The notes: generated by a model not told the origin, from the sequence alone. DNA of 64,000 bases from Thermomonas fusca DSM 15424 (GCF_000423885.1 NZ_AUIV01000011.1:62001-126000); one strand, 5' to 3'; shown: positions 8,531 through 19,132, counted from the stretch's first letter. Translations and numbers: made by a program.

Positions 8531-8902
8531 TTACTTGATCAGCAGATCTTCCAGCTTGCGGCCGTTGGCGATTTCCGCCGCCACCCAGCGCGGCTGGCGG
8601 CCACGGCCGGTCCAGGTGTCTTTCTCGTTGGCCGGGTTGCGATACTTCGGCGCCACCTTGCCGGTGCTGCGGCCCTTGGCGGCCTTGCGCGCCTTCTTGG
8701 CTGCCGGCGCGGCGGCGGCGCTGCCACCGGTCTTGCCGTACAGCTCTTCGAACGTCCAGCCGGAGGCCTTCAGCACCTTGGCGACGGCTGTCTTGGTCTG
8801 CGCGGCCGGCTTGCGCTTGGCCAGCACCTTGCGGCGGCTGTTGGCGCGCTTGATCAGCGCGGCGAGTTCCTGCGGGTTCAGCGTTTCGATATTCAGGCTC
8901 AT
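8531..8902 (-). CDS. H-NS family DNA-binding protein
   Basis: This 123-residue basic protein has a short N-terminal helical region, a Lys/Ala-rich linker (about residues 60-85), and the C-terminal H-NS DNA-binding domain. The core of that domain, W-T-G-R-G-R-Q-P-R-W, sits at about residues 96-105. H-NS family proteins silence AT-rich and horizontally acquired DNA, which is relevant to the accessory region at 25-31 kb. The start at 8902 has an AAGAAGAG ribosome-binding site. Just upstream are a tandem 15-base repeat and an inverted repeat that may be autoregulatory. Confidence 0.92.
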   Translation of the reverse strand: MSLNIETLNPQELAALIKRANSRRKVLAKRKPAAQTKTAVAKVLKASGWTFEELYGKTGGSAAAAPAAKKARKAAKGRSTGKVAPKYRNPANEKDTWTGRGRQPRWVAAEIANGRKLEDLLIK

Positions 8903-8915
8903 GGGCTCTTCTTTT

Positions 8916-8970
8916 ATTTGATGGCGGGATATTTGATGGGAGGATCATCCGGTCCGTGGATGGACGGATG
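8916..8970. promoter_or_regulatory. Tandem repeat plus inverted repeat upstream of the H-NS-like gene
   Basis: Two adjacent 15-base copies, ATTTGATGGCGGGAT at 8916-8930 and ATTTGATGGGAGGAT at 8931-8945, differ at two positions. They are followed at 8946-8970 by the inverted repeat CATCCGGTCC / GGACGGATG with one bulged base. The block starts 14 bases upstream of the start codon. It could be an operator or a leader structure; the function is inferred from position only. Confidence 0.5.
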
Positions 8971-9032
8971 ATAACCACGGAGACCTTTGTCGCCAATATC
9001 CCCGCAATAACGGGTTTGCTCGGCTGGCTGCC

Positions 9033-10760
9033 TCAGCCGTTGGCGATCCGTGCCAGCAGGGCGGCCCGGTCCAGGTTTTCCGCCTCGGCCGCGCTGCGCG
9101 CGCGATATTCGAAAGTGCCGGCTTCCAGCCCGCGCCCGGACACCACTACCCGGTGCGGGATGCCGATCAGTTCGATATCCGCAAACATCGCGCCGGGGCG
9201 CAGTCCGCGGTCGTCCAGCGCGGTGTCGATGCCGGCGGCATTCAATTCCGCGTGCAGGGTTTCGGCGGCTTCTGCCACCGCCGGGTCGTTCTTCGGATTG
9301 ATCACGCAGACCGCCACCTGCCACGGCGCCATCGCCTGCGGCCAGCGGATGCCGGCGTCGTCGTGGTTCTGCTCTATCGCCGCGGCGACGATGCGCGACA
9401 CGCCGATGCCGTAGCAGCCCATCGCCGGATGCACCGCCTTGCCGTTGCCATCCAGAACCGTGCATTTCATCGCTTCGGAATATTTGCGGCCGAGCGCGAA
9501 CACGTGGCCGACCTCGATCCCGCGCGCCATCCGCAGGCTGCCGTTGCCGTCCGGCGACGGGTCGCCTTCGACCACGTTGCGGATATCGGCGGTTTCCGGC
9601 TCCGGCAGATCCCGGCCCCAGTTGACGCCGGCGATATGGAAGCCGGGTTTGTTGGCGCCGACCACGAAATCGGCCAGCGCGGCCACGCTGCGGTCGGCGA
9701 TGACGCGGATCGGCTTTTGCGCATGCAGCGGGCCAAGGAAGCCGGGTTCGCTGCCAAGGTATTCGAGGATTTCCGCTTCGGTGGCCAGCCGGTAATCGGC
9801 CAGCCCCGGCAGTTTCGCCAGCTTGATTTCATTGACCGAATGGTCGCCGCGCACCAGCGCCAGCACGAATTGCCCGCCCTTTTCGGGCAGGTTGCCGTCG
9901 CCATCGCCGGCCATGATCGCCACCGATTTCACCGTGCGCGCCAGCGAAATGCCCATCAGCGCGGACACGTCCTCGCAGGTTTTCTGGGCTGGCGTTTCGA
10001 TGTCGCGCAGCGCTTCCGATGCCGCCGGGCGCGCACCCGGCGAAACCGCTTCGGCCAGCTCGACGTTGGCGGCGTAATCGGAGGTTTCCGAGAACGCCAG
10101 CGCGTCCTCGCCGGAATCGGCCAGCACGTGGAATTCGTGCGAGGCGCTGCCGCCGATCGCGCCGGTGTCCGCCGCCACCGCGCGGAACTTCAGCCCCAAG
10201 CGGGTGAAGATGCGCGTGTAGGTGTCGTACATGGTGCGGTACTGGGCATGCAGCGATTCATCGTCGGCGTGGAAGGAATAGGCGTCCTTCATGATGAATT
10301 CGCGCGCGCGCATCACCCCGAAACGCGGGCGGATTTCGTCGCGGAACTTGCTGGTGATCTGGTAGAAATTCACCGGCAGCTGCTTATAGCTGGCGATTTC
10401 CTGGCGGAAGAAATCGGTCACCGCCTCTTCGGCGGTGGGGGTGAAGCAGTATTCCTGTTCCTTGCGGTCGCGGATCTTCAGCAGCTGCGGGCCGAATTTC
10501 GCCCAGCGCCCGGTTTCCTCCCACAGCTCGCGCGGCTGCACCGAGGGCATCGCCATTTCTATCGCGCCGGCGCGGTTCATTTCCTCGCGCACAACGGCTT
10601 CCACCTTGCGCAGCACCCGCAGCCCCAGCGGCGACCAGGTGTACAGGCCGGCGGCAAGCTTGCGGATCATGCCGGCCTTGAGCATCAGCTTGTGGCTGAC
10701 GATCTCGGCGTCGGCGGGCGTTTCTTTCTCGGTGCGGAGGTGGAATTGCGACAGGCGCAT
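9033..10760 (-). CDS. proS: Prolyl-tRNA synthetase
   Basis: This enzyme charges tRNA-Pro with proline. The 575-residue product is the bacterial type: a class II core with motif 2 (residues near F-R-D-E-I-R-P-R), an inserted editing domain of the YbaK type in the middle, and a C-terminal anticodon-binding domain. Motif 3 lies near G-C-Y-G-I-G-V-S-R. The ATG at 10760 gives M-R-L-S-Q-F, the usual start; the longer frame adds 12 unconserved residues. Confidence 0.97.
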   Translation of the reverse strand: MRLSQFHLRTEKETPADAEIVSHKLMLKAGMIRKLAAGLYTWSPLGLRVLRKVEAVVREEMNRAGAIEMAMPSVQPRELWEETGRWAKFGPQLLKIRDRKEQEYCFTPTAEEAVTDFFRQEIASYKQLPVNFYQITSKFRDEIRPRFGVMRAREFIMKDAYSFHADDESLHAQYRTMYDTYTRIFTRLGLKFRAVAADTGAIGGSASHEFHVLADSGEDALAFSETSDYAANVELAEAVSPGARPAASEALRDIETPAQKTCEDVSALMGISLARTVKSVAIMAGDGDGNLPEKGGQFVLALVRGDHSVNEIKLAKLPGLADYRLATEAEILEYLGSEPGFLGPLHAQKPIRVIADRSVAALADFVVGANKPGFHIAGVNWGRDLPEPETADIRNVVEGDPSPDGNGSLRMARGIEVGHVFALGRKYSEAMKCTVLDGNGKAVHPAMGCYGIGVSRIVAAAIEQNHDDAGIRWPQAMAPWQVAVCVINPKNDPAVAEAAETLHAELNAAGIDTALDDRGLRPGAMFADIELIGIPHRVVVSGRGLEAGTFEYRARSAAEAENLDRAALLARIANG

Positions 10761-10826
10761 GGCATTCGGGCGTGGGGAAAACCCGCATTCTGCCACGCGC
10801 CGCCGACGCCCCCGCGGCGCGGAGCG

Positions 10827-11093
10827 CTATTTCGCGCCGTCCACCGCCATGCCGTCCTGCGGGTTGCGGTTGATCCGCTCGTAGCGGCGGCCTTTTGGCG
10901 GTTCTTCGGTGACCTGCAGGTTGCCGGCATCGTCGCGCCAGCGGTACAGCGCATTGGCGCGCTCGGCCTGGATCGTCGCCACCTCTGCGGCGGCCTGGCG
11001 CTCGCGCTCGCGGCGCGGCATCTCGGTGGTGAACCACCACCACGCGGCGGCCGCCAGTGCCACCGCGACCAGCAGCATGCCCAGCTGCCTCAC
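10827..11093 (-). CDS. DUF4124 domain-containing small membrane-anchored protein
   Basis: This 88-residue protein has one N-terminal hydrophobic helix (about residues 6-22). It is followed by the Y-R-W-R-D-D-A-G-N-L-Q pattern of DUF4124 domains and a proline-rich stretch, and the domain probably faces the periplasm. The preferred start is a GTG at 11093 that overlaps the upstream gene's stop as GTGA; an ATG five codons later (11078) is the alternative. Function unknown. It is paralogous to its upstream neighbour. Confidence 0.75.
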   Translation of the reverse strand: MRQLGMLLVAVALAAAAWWWFTTEMPRRERERQAAAEVATIQAERANALYRWRDDAGNLQVTEEPPKGRRYERINRNPQDGMAVDGAK

Positions 11094-11473
11094 GGCTTGG
11101 CCTGCATGCAGAACGCCTTGACCGCCGCCTGGTTGAGCTCCAGCTGGGCCTTGTGCTCGTTGGCGCTCATGTTGCGGTCGGGCTTGCCGTCGCCGTTGGT
11201 GTCGATGCCGATCGGCCCGCCGGCCTGCAGGCGGGTGACGTTGCCGCGGGCCTTGGTGCACTGTTCGCTTTCCGGCTGCTTGGCCGCGGTTTCCGCCGGT
11301 TTGCCGTCCTTGACCTCGATGTCGCGGGTCTGGTGGCCCTGCTTGGGCGCGACGTCGGTGTAGTGGGTCACGCCGTTGGCGTCCTTCCACTGATAGACGC
11401 GCTGCTGGGCCAATGCCGGTGCGGCGACCAGGGTCAGCGCCAGCGCGACGGCAAGAGTGCGGATGTTGGTCAT
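11090..11473 (-). CDS. DUF4124 domain-containing secreted protein
   Basis: This 127-residue protein has a clear Sec signal peptide (hydrophobic core about residues 7-18, A-L-A-Q cleavage site). A DUF4124 domain follows, with Y-Q-W-K-D-A-N-G-V-T-H-Y-T-D. Its C-terminal part contains D-T-N-G-D-G-K-P-D, which resembles a calcium-binding loop, and two cysteines that could form a disulfide. Function unknown. The start at 11473 sits just before the signal peptide. The next DUF4124 gene overlaps its stop, so the two are likely co-translated. Confidence 0.85.
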   Translation of the reverse strand: MTNIRTLAVALALTLVAAPALAQQRVYQWKDANGVTHYTDVAPKQGHQTRDIEVKDGKPAETAAKQPESEQCTKARGNVTRLQAGGPIGIDTNGDGKPDRNMSANEHKAQLELNQAAVKAFCMQAKP

Positions 11474-11547
11474 GCGGGCGGCTCCGGGGGAATGTATGCC
11501 GATTGCAGCACCGCGCCGCCGCCGCCGCAAGCCCGTAAACTGACGGG

Positions 11548-12321
11548 ATGGACGAAAACGGAACCCCCGCCCCGCGCCCGCGCGCCCGCGGCATCTACCT
11601 GCTGCCCAACCTGTTCACCACCGGCGGGTTGTTCGGCGGCTTCTTCGCCATCATCGCGGCCTCCCAGGGGCGCTTCGAGGCGGCCTGCATCGCCATCTTC
11701 GTGGCGGCCGTGCTGGACGGGCTGGATGGCCGGGTGGCCCGGCTCACCAACACCCAGAGCGAGTTCGGGGTGCAGTACGACTCGCTGGCCGACCTGATCA
11801 GCTTCGGCATGGCCCCGGCCATGCTGATGTACCACTGGGCATTGGTGTCGATGAAGCTGGACAGCCTGACCCTCGGCAAGATCGGCTGGCTGGCGGCGTT
11901 CCTGTACGCCGCCTGCGCGGCGCTGCGGCTGGCCCGCTTCAACAGCCAGGTCGGCACCGTGGACAAGCGCTGGTTCGTCGGTCTGGCCAGCCCGGCGGCG
12001 GCGGGACTGATGGCCAGCTTCGTCTGGGTCTGCCAGGAATTCGGCTGGTCGGGCGAGGAGCTGCGCTATGCGGCGCTGGCGCTGTCCGTGGCGGCAGGCC
12101 TGCTGATGGTCAGCCGGATCCGCTACAGCAGCTTCAAGGGCAGCGGCAGCGGGCCGAAGGCCGACCGGGTGCCGTTCTTCGTGCTGGTGGTGGCGCTGGC
12201 GATCCTGATTGCGCTGTGGGTTGCGCCGGCGGTGACGCTGCTGACCGCCAGCACGCTGTACGCGCTTTCGGGGCCGCTGATGTGGCTGCGCCGTCGTCAC
12301 CCGTCGGGGCAGGACGCCTGA
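11548..12321 (+). CDS. pssA: CDP-diacylglycerol-serine O-phosphatidyltransferase
   Basis: This enzyme makes phosphatidylserine from CDP-diacylglycerol and serine, the first committed step to phosphatidylethanolamine. The 257-residue membrane protein carries the CDP-alcohol phosphotransferase signature D-G-x2-A-R-x8-G-x3-D-x3-D, seen as DGLDGRVAR followed by G-V-Q-Y-D-S-L-A-D. Several transmembrane helices follow. It is the integral-membrane (type II) PssA rather than the E. coli type. It is followed two bases later by the candidate holD. Confidence 0.93.
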   Translation: MDENGTPAPRPRARGIYLLPNLFTTGGLFGGFFAIIAASQGRFEAACIAIFVAAVLDGLDGRVARLTNTQSEFGVQYDSLADLISFGMAPAMLMYHWALVSMKLDSLTLGKIGWLAAFLYAACAALRLARFNSQVGTVDKRWFVGLASPAAAGLMASFVWVCQEFGWSGEELRYAALALSVAAGLLMVSRIRYSSFKGSGSGPKADRVPFFVLVVALAILIALWVAPAVTLLTASTLYALSGPLMWLRRRHPSGQDA

Positions 12322-12323
12322 GC

Positions 12324-12599
12324 GTGAGCTGGGACGGCTTCCAGCGCGCGGTGCTGGCCGAGTTCGGCCACGTGCTGTATCGCCTGCCTGATGCGCCTTC
12401 CGCGCCTGTCGCCGGCGGCGGGATGGCGCTGGACGCGTCGATGCTGGCGCGGCTGGCGCGCGCGGCCGGGGTGTCGCCGGAAGCGTTGCTGGCCCGCGCC
12501 GACATCGCTGCACAGAGTGCCCGCCTGCGCGGCGACGCCGCCGCCAAGCGCGCGCTGTGGCCGCGCCTGCGCGCATTGCGGCGCGACGCTTCGGCATGA
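12324..12599 (+). CDS. Candidate DNA polymerase III psi subunit (HolD-like), short form
   Basis: This 91-residue protein directly precedes rimI and overlaps it as ATGA, the same position as holD in enterobacteria. By eye, three segments align with E. coli psi: an N-terminal L-x-x-x-G segment ending in R-x-P, the stretch A-G-V-S-P-E-A-L-L (psi has T-V-S-P-D-Q-V-L), and a C-terminal A-K-R-A-L-W (psi has A-R-A-A-L-W). It lacks about 45 residues of E. coli psi, including the central strand. The likely start is GTG at 12324. The assignment is an inference from synteny and weak similarity. Confidence 0.6.
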   Translation: MSWDGFQRAVLAEFGHVLYRLPDAPSAPVAGGGMALDASMLARLARAAGVSPEALLARADIAAQSARLRGDAAAKRALWPRLRALRRDASA

Positions 12600-13078
12600 G
12601 CGCCATGCAGCAGGCCTACCAGGCGGAAACCGCGCCGGGCCTGCGGCCGATGCGCGAGGCCGACCTCGACGCGGTGATGCTGATCGAACAGCGCGCCTAT
12701 CCGTACCCGTGGACCCGCGGCATCTTCCGCGACTGCCTGCACGCCGGTTATCCGATGTGGTTGCTGGAACGGCAGGGCGTGATCGTCGGCTACGGCGTAC
12801 TCAGCATCGCCGCCGGCGAAGCGCACGTGCTCAACCTGTGCACCGCGCCCGGCAACGAAGGCCAGGGCCTGGGCGCGCGGATGCTGCAGACGCTGCTGAA
12901 GATCGCCCGTGGCAATGGCGCGCAGCGGGTGTTCCTGGAAGTGCGGCCGTCCAATCCGCGCGCGATCGCGCTGTACGAGCGCAGCGGCTTCAACGAGATT
13001 GGCCGGCGCCCGCGCTACTACCCGGCGCGCGACGGCCGCGAGGACGCCATCGTGATGGCGATGGAGCTGCTGGACTGA
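12596..13078 (+). CDS. rimI: Ribosomal protein S18 N-alpha-acetyltransferase
   Basis: This GNAT-family acetyltransferase of 160 residues modifies the N-terminal alanine of ribosomal protein S18. The acetyl-CoA binding loop is seen as G-Q-G-L-G-A (about residues 80-85), and the C-terminal Y-E-R-S-G-F is typical of RimI. The ATG at 12596 overlaps the preceding stop as ATGA. An alternative ATG two codons later cannot be excluded. Synteny with the HolD-like gene supports both calls. Confidence 0.93.
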   Translation: MSAMQQAYQAETAPGLRPMREADLDAVMLIEQRAYPYPWTRGIFRDCLHAGYPMWLLERQGVIVGYGVLSIAAGEAHVLNLCTAPGNEGQGLGARMLQTLLKIARGNGAQRVFLEVRPSNPRAIALYERSGFNEIGRRPRYYPARDGREDAIVMAMELLD

Positions 13079-13132
13079 GCGCCCCCCAGCGCGGCCGCGG
13101 TGGCGCGGCCGGCGAATCAATAGAATGGCGGC

Positions 13133-13486
13133 ATGGACATCTTCAAGAGCTTTACCCTCGAGGCCGCGCACCGGCTGCCCAATGTTCCCGAGGGGCACAA
13201 GTGCGCGCGCCTGCACGGACACTCGTTCCGGATCGAACTGCACGTCTCCGGCGAGCCCGACCCTCATACCGGCTGGGTGATGGATTTCGCCGAGCTGAAG
13301 GCGGCGTTCGCGCCGCTGTACGAACAGCTGGACCACCACTACCTCAACGACATCGAAGGTCTGGAAAACCCCACCAGCGAGCGGCTGGCGCAGTGGATCT
13401 GGGCGCGGATGAAGCCGCGGGTGCCGCTGCTGTCGGAAGTGGTGGTGCACGAGACCTGCACTTCCGGCTGCCGCTACCGGGGCTGA
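13133..13486 (+). CDS. queD: 6-carboxy-5,6,7,8-tetrahydropterin synthase
   Basis: This enzyme converts dihydroneopterin triphosphate to 6-carboxytetrahydropterin in queuosine biosynthesis. The 117-residue product has zinc-binding histidines (A-A-H near residue 12 and H-G-H at about 29-31) and the catalytic cysteine just before them (H-K-C-A-R-L). The C-terminal glutamate lies in V-V-V-H-E-T. Its length is typical. Confidence 0.95.
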   Translation: MDIFKSFTLEAAHRLPNVPEGHKCARLHGHSFRIELHVSGEPDPHTGWVMDFAELKAAFAPLYEQLDHHYLNDIEGLENPTSERLAQWIWARMKPRVPLLSEVVVHETCTSGCRYRG

Positions 13487-13491
13487 ACGCC

Positions 13492-13512
13492 GCCGCCATC
13501 CGGGCGGCTTCT
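13492..13512 (+). terminator. Weak hairpin after queD
   Basis: The stem GCCGCC / GGCGGC with a five-base loop is followed by TTCT. It lies directly after the queD stop and before the bfd promoter. The T-tract is short, so termination would be weak. Confidence 0.4.
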
Positions 13513-13514
13513 AA

Positions 13515-13541
13515 TTGACAATCATTCGCAAATGATATTGA
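13515..13541 (+). promoter_or_regulatory. Putative Fur box upstream of bfd
   Basis: The AT-rich inverted repeat AATCATT (13520-13526), CGCA, AATGATATT (13531-13539) stands out in this GC-rich sequence and resembles the Fur operator consensus. It lies 33 bases upstream of bfd, whose family is normally induced by iron starvation. Fur control is inferred. Confidence 0.7.
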
Positions 13542-13573
13542 ATCGCGCCATTGGTTCCAGCCGGTGGCACGCG

Positions 13574-13783
13574 ATGTACGTCTGTATCTGCAACGGGGTG
13601 ACGGATCGGCAGATCCGCGAAGCAGCCGATGCCGGCTGCGACAGCGTTTCCGAAATGACCATGCGCACCGGCGCCGGTGCCAGCTGCGGATCCTGCCTGG
13701 GCCTGGTGGCGGAGTTGATCGACGAGGCCCGCGCCCGCCGCGCGCTGCCGCTGCCGATGCCGATGCTGGCCCACGCGGCCTGA
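13574..13783 (+). CDS. bfd: Bacterioferritin-associated ferredoxin
   Basis: This 69-residue 2Fe-2S protein has its four cysteine ligands in C-I-C near the N-terminus and C-G-S-C at about residues 35-38, the Bfd/Fer2_BFD pattern. It reduces the ferric core of bacterioferritin to mobilise stored iron, and its target gene bfr follows 105 bases later. The start at 13574 gives M-Y-V-C-I-C; a longer frame from 13532 runs through the Fur-like operator and is not credible. Confidence 0.93.
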   Translation: MYVCICNGVTDRQIREAADAGCDSVSEMTMRTGAGASCGSCLGLVAELIDEARARRALPLPMPMLAHAA

Positions 13784-13888
13784 GTCCCGGCCGCGGCTGC
13801 GCATCCGCATCGCAAGCAGGACTCTTCGCGTTTCGCCCAGGGCGATGCGGCAGGCGGTACATTGGCGCTTTCCCCGCAGGAGGACGCC

Positions 13889-14362
13889 ATGAAGGGCGAC
13901 GCCAAGGTCATCGGCTATCTGAACAAGGCGCTCTACAACGAGCTGACAGCGATCAACCAGTATTTCCTGCACGCCAAGATGCTGAAGAACTGGGGCCTGA
14001 AGGCGCTGGCCGACCACGAGCACCACGAGTCCATCGACGAGATGAAGCATGCCGATGCGCTGTCCGAGCGCATCCTGTTCCTCGATGGCCTGCCCAACTT
14101 CCAGGCGCTGGGCAAGATCCGCATCGGCGAGACGCCGCTGGAGATCCTGCGCTGCGACCTGGCGCTGGAGCTGGAGGCGGTGCCGCTGCTGCGCGAGGCG
14201 ATCGCCTATTGCGAAACCGTGGCCGACTACGTCAGCCGCAAGCTGTTCGCCGACATCCTGGATTCCGAGGAAGAGCACATCGACTGGATCGAGACCCAGC
14301 TTTCGCTGGTCGAGCGTCTGGGCGAGGCGAACTACCTGGCGCAGCAACTCGACCGCAGCTGA
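13889..14362 (+). CDS. bfr: Bacterioferritin
   Basis: This 157-residue subunit forms the 24-mer haem-containing iron-storage shell. Ferroxidase-centre residues are visible: a glutamate in Y-N-E-L, the E-x-x-H pair in D-E-M-K-H-A-D, a second E-x-x-H near the C-terminus (S-E-E-E-H), and the haem-ligating methionine near residue 52. The ATG at 13889 is preceded by a strong GCAGGAGG ribosome-binding site. The pairing with bfd and the upstream Fur-like box describe an iron storage and release module. Confidence 0.96.
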   Translation: MKGDAKVIGYLNKALYNELTAINQYFLHAKMLKNWGLKALADHEHHESIDEMKHADALSERILFLDGLPNFQALGKIRIGETPLEILRCDLALELEAVPLLREAIAYCETVADYVSRKLFADILDSEEEHIDWIETQLSLVERLGEANYLAQQLDRS

Positions 14363-14370
14363 GCGCAGGC

Positions 14371-14396
14371 CCGGTCGCCGCGCTGGCGGCGAACCG
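14371..14396. terminator. GC-rich hairpin between convergent bfr and histidine kinase genes
   Basis: CCGGTCGCCGC pairs with GCGGCGAACCGG around GCTG, with one bulge. It lies between the 3' ends of two convergent genes. There is no T-run, so its activity as an intrinsic terminator is uncertain. Confidence 0.45.
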
Positions 14397-14409
14397 GAGC
14401 CGCCGCCGC

Positions 14410-16670
<2,261 letters not shown>

Positions 16671-16674
<4 letters not shown>

Positions 16675-18365
16675 AAGGTCGCGCTCCTGAAATCGAAGTC
16701 CAGCGCCTGGTCCGGGCGCTGCACCAGGTTGCCCTGGATGAAATCGATGCCGCCCACCCACAGCGCCGCGGCGGCCTGCGGATCTTCCACCGCCTGGCCG
16801 ATCACCTGCAGGCCGAGGCGGTGCGCGCGTTCGATCACCTCGCGCATCTCGTCATGCAGTTCCTGCGGCAGCGGCTGCTGGGCGAAATCGGCGGACAGGC
16901 GCAGATAGCCCAGCGGCAGTTCCTGCAGCAACTGGTTGGCGTCTTCGCCGCGGCGGAACTGGCTGAGGCAGAACTGCACGCCCGCCGGCACCAGCTGCTC
17001 GCAGAACTGGTGCAGCAGCACCACGTGCACCACCGCATCGTCCAGCCGCAGGTCGATGACCAGCGAGGACGGGTCGACGTTGTTGCGCTCCAGTGCCTGC
17101 AGCAGCCAGCCGACGTAGCTGTCCTGCGCCAGCGTGCCCGGCGACTGCGAGACGAACAGGCGCATCGGTCGGCTTTCCGCGCGCCGCTTCTGCAGCAGCA
17201 CCAGCGCCTGCTCCATCACCCAGCGGTCCACCTGCGGCATCAGTCCGGCGGAGTGGGCCACCGAGAGGAACTCGCCCGCACGGCGCACGCTGCCGTCCGG
17301 TCCGTGCATGCGCACCAGCACCTGGAACTGGGCATCGTCGCCGCCGGCCACGGCGACCACCGGTTGGAACGCCAGATAAAGCGCCTCGCTGCCGGACGCC
17401 AGCGCGGCGCGCAGCTCATCGGCGATGTCGCTGGATACGGCAGTGTCCGGGGGTACGTAGGTGGCCAGGCCGATCGGCGAGCCCTGCGCCTCGCGCGCGG
17501 CTTCCTCGCAGGCCGCCAGCACCGCGCCGGCATCGGTGAAACCGTGCTCGAAGTTGGTATAGCCGATGGTGCAGCGCAGGCGGATGGTGTCGCCGTCGGT
17601 CTGGAAGTCGTGATAGCCGACGCCGTCGCGCAGGTTGCGCGCGTAGGCGTCGAGCGCGCCGCGGTCGCTGCCGGCCACCACCATCAGGAAGGCGTTGTCG
17701 CTCAGGCGCGCGGTGATGTGGTCCTGGGCCAGGCTGCCGAGGTAGCGGCCGGCGTCGTTGATGAGGTTTTCGAACGCCGCGTAGCCGTAGTGCTTGCGCA
17801 GCGCCGCGGCGTTGCCCATTTCCACCAGCAGGGCACCGCCCGGGGTGCGCTGGGCCAGCTGCGCGGCCAGCGCCTTCATCAGCGCCGGGCGGGTGTACAG
17901 GCCGGTCACCGGGTGGCGGTCGCTGTCCATCTTGGCCATGCGGCTGCCGGCCAGCGCGCGGGCGCGCTTGACCCGGCTCTGCACCGCCGCGATCAGATGG
18001 CGCGGGCGCACCGGCTTGAGGATGAAATCGTCGCCGCCGTGTTCCAGCACCTCGACCTGGCGCTCGGGGTCTTGATCCCCGGTCAGGAACACCACCGGGG
18101 TGTGCTCGAAGCGCGGGTGTTCGCGGATCTGCGCGGTCAGCGCGGTGCCGCTGGAACCGGGAATATGCAGGTCCATCAGCACCAGGTCGGGGTCGAAGCG
18201 CTCCATCGCCTCCATCATCCGTTCCGGCATCGCCACCACTTCCGCCTGCATGCCGGCGCCGCGCAGGATCGCCTCGGCGAAGATCGCCTGGCTGCGGTCG
18301 TCCTCGACGATCAGCACGCGAAACGGGGCCGCGGCTGCACCGGCCTCGCCGTGCGCGCTGCTCAT
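16671..18365 (-). CDS. Response regulator with degenerate GGDEF and EAL domains (FimX-like)
   Basis: This 564-residue protein begins with a receiver domain (phospho-acceptor Asp65 in L-M-D-L-H, Lys in L-K-P-V-R-P), followed by GGDEF-like and EAL-like domains. The GGDEF signature reads L-S-D-N-A-F and the EAL signature Q-V-L-V-R, so both catalytic activities are probably lost. Such proteins often serve as c-di-GMP receptors; FimX of Xanthomonas and Pseudomonas is the closest familiar parallel, but the PAS domain is not seen here. It is upstream of and coupled to the hybrid kinase, its likely partner. Confidence 0.85.
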
Positions 18366-18454
18366 GCCCGGGTCCCGGCGGCTGCGGCGCGATCTGGCAG
18401 CAGGGCGCGCGAACCCGGAAGTGCCGGCGCGGCGTCCGTGGCGAACAACTTCAT
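18362..18454 (-). CDS. Possible 30-residue leader peptide
   Basis: A small ORF starts at an ATG at 18454 preceded by AGGAGAT, a better ribosome-binding site than that of the regulator gene it precedes. It ends with a TGA that overlaps the start codon of the response-regulator gene as ATGA. The product begins M-K-L-F-A-T-D and is Ala-, Arg- and Pro-rich, with no recognisable domain. Its position suggests translational coupling. It may not yield a stable peptide. Confidence 0.4.
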   Translation of the reverse strand: MKLFATDAAPALPGSRALLPDRAAAAGTRA

Positions 18455-18523
18455 GGATCTCCTCATGATCATGAAAGGGTGACGTGGAACACGTCTCAGT
18501 GTGACATCTGACGGAAAACGGTA

Positions 18524-19132
18524 CTACGGCCGGCCGGAGCGCGGCGCGAACGCGGCGTCGCGCAGCCGCGCCATGCCGTGCAGCACCTTCCGGCACAGCC
18601 ACCAGACCAGCAGGGCCAGCGCGATGCTCACCGACACGGCCAGGCCCAGCGCCAACCACGGATAGCTGAAGGCCAGCGCCAACGCGCCGATCACCAGCGC
18701 GTCTTCGGTCACCGAGGCGATCCAGTTGCTGAAGGGCTCCGGCGAGCCGTTCAACACCGCGCGCGTGCCCGACTTCAGCACGTGGCTGGCCAGCGCAACG
18801 CCGGCGCCGGTGGCCAGCATGCCGGCCCCGAGCTGGCCATCCGGCGACAGCGTGGCCGCCGCCAGGAACGCGCCGGCGGGAATCCGCAGCAAGGTCTGCA
18901 GCAGATCCCAGGTGGAATCCACGCCGGGGATCTTGTCGGCCAGGAACTCGGCGGCGGCTAGGGTGCCGGCGGTGCCGAGCACCCACGGCGACTGCGTAAC
19001 TTCCAGTGCCGGCGGCAGGTCCAGCCAGCCGAACAGGCCGGCGATGCCGACCCCGAACACGGTCAGGTACGCGCGGATGCCGGCCAGCCAGGCCAGCAAC
19101 ACCCCGATCGCGAATACGTGGGCCGTCTCCAT
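18524..19132 (-). CDS. DUF4126 domain-containing membrane protein
   Basis: This 202-residue protein has about five hydrophobic segments and the glycine/alanine-rich repeats seen in DUF4126 (A-L-A-S-H-V-L-K-S-G-T-R). The N-terminus lies directly at the first membrane segment. Function unknown. It stands alone, divergent from the following gene. Confidence 0.8.
   Translation of the reverse strand: METAHVFAIGVLLAWLAGIRAYLTVFGVGIAGLFGWLDLPPALEVTQSPWVLGTAGTLAAAEFLADKIPGVDSTWDLLQTLLRIPAGAFLAAATLSPDGQLGAGMLATGAGVALASHVLKSGTRAVLNGSPEPFSNWIASVTEDALVIGALALAFSYPWLALGLAVSVSIALALLVWWLCRKVLHGMARLRDAAFAPRSGRP

Noticed and set aside
13532..13573. Upstream ATG for bfd giving 14 extra residues
   Set aside because: The extension would be encoded by the Fur-like operator, and the family starts at M-Y-V-C-I-C.
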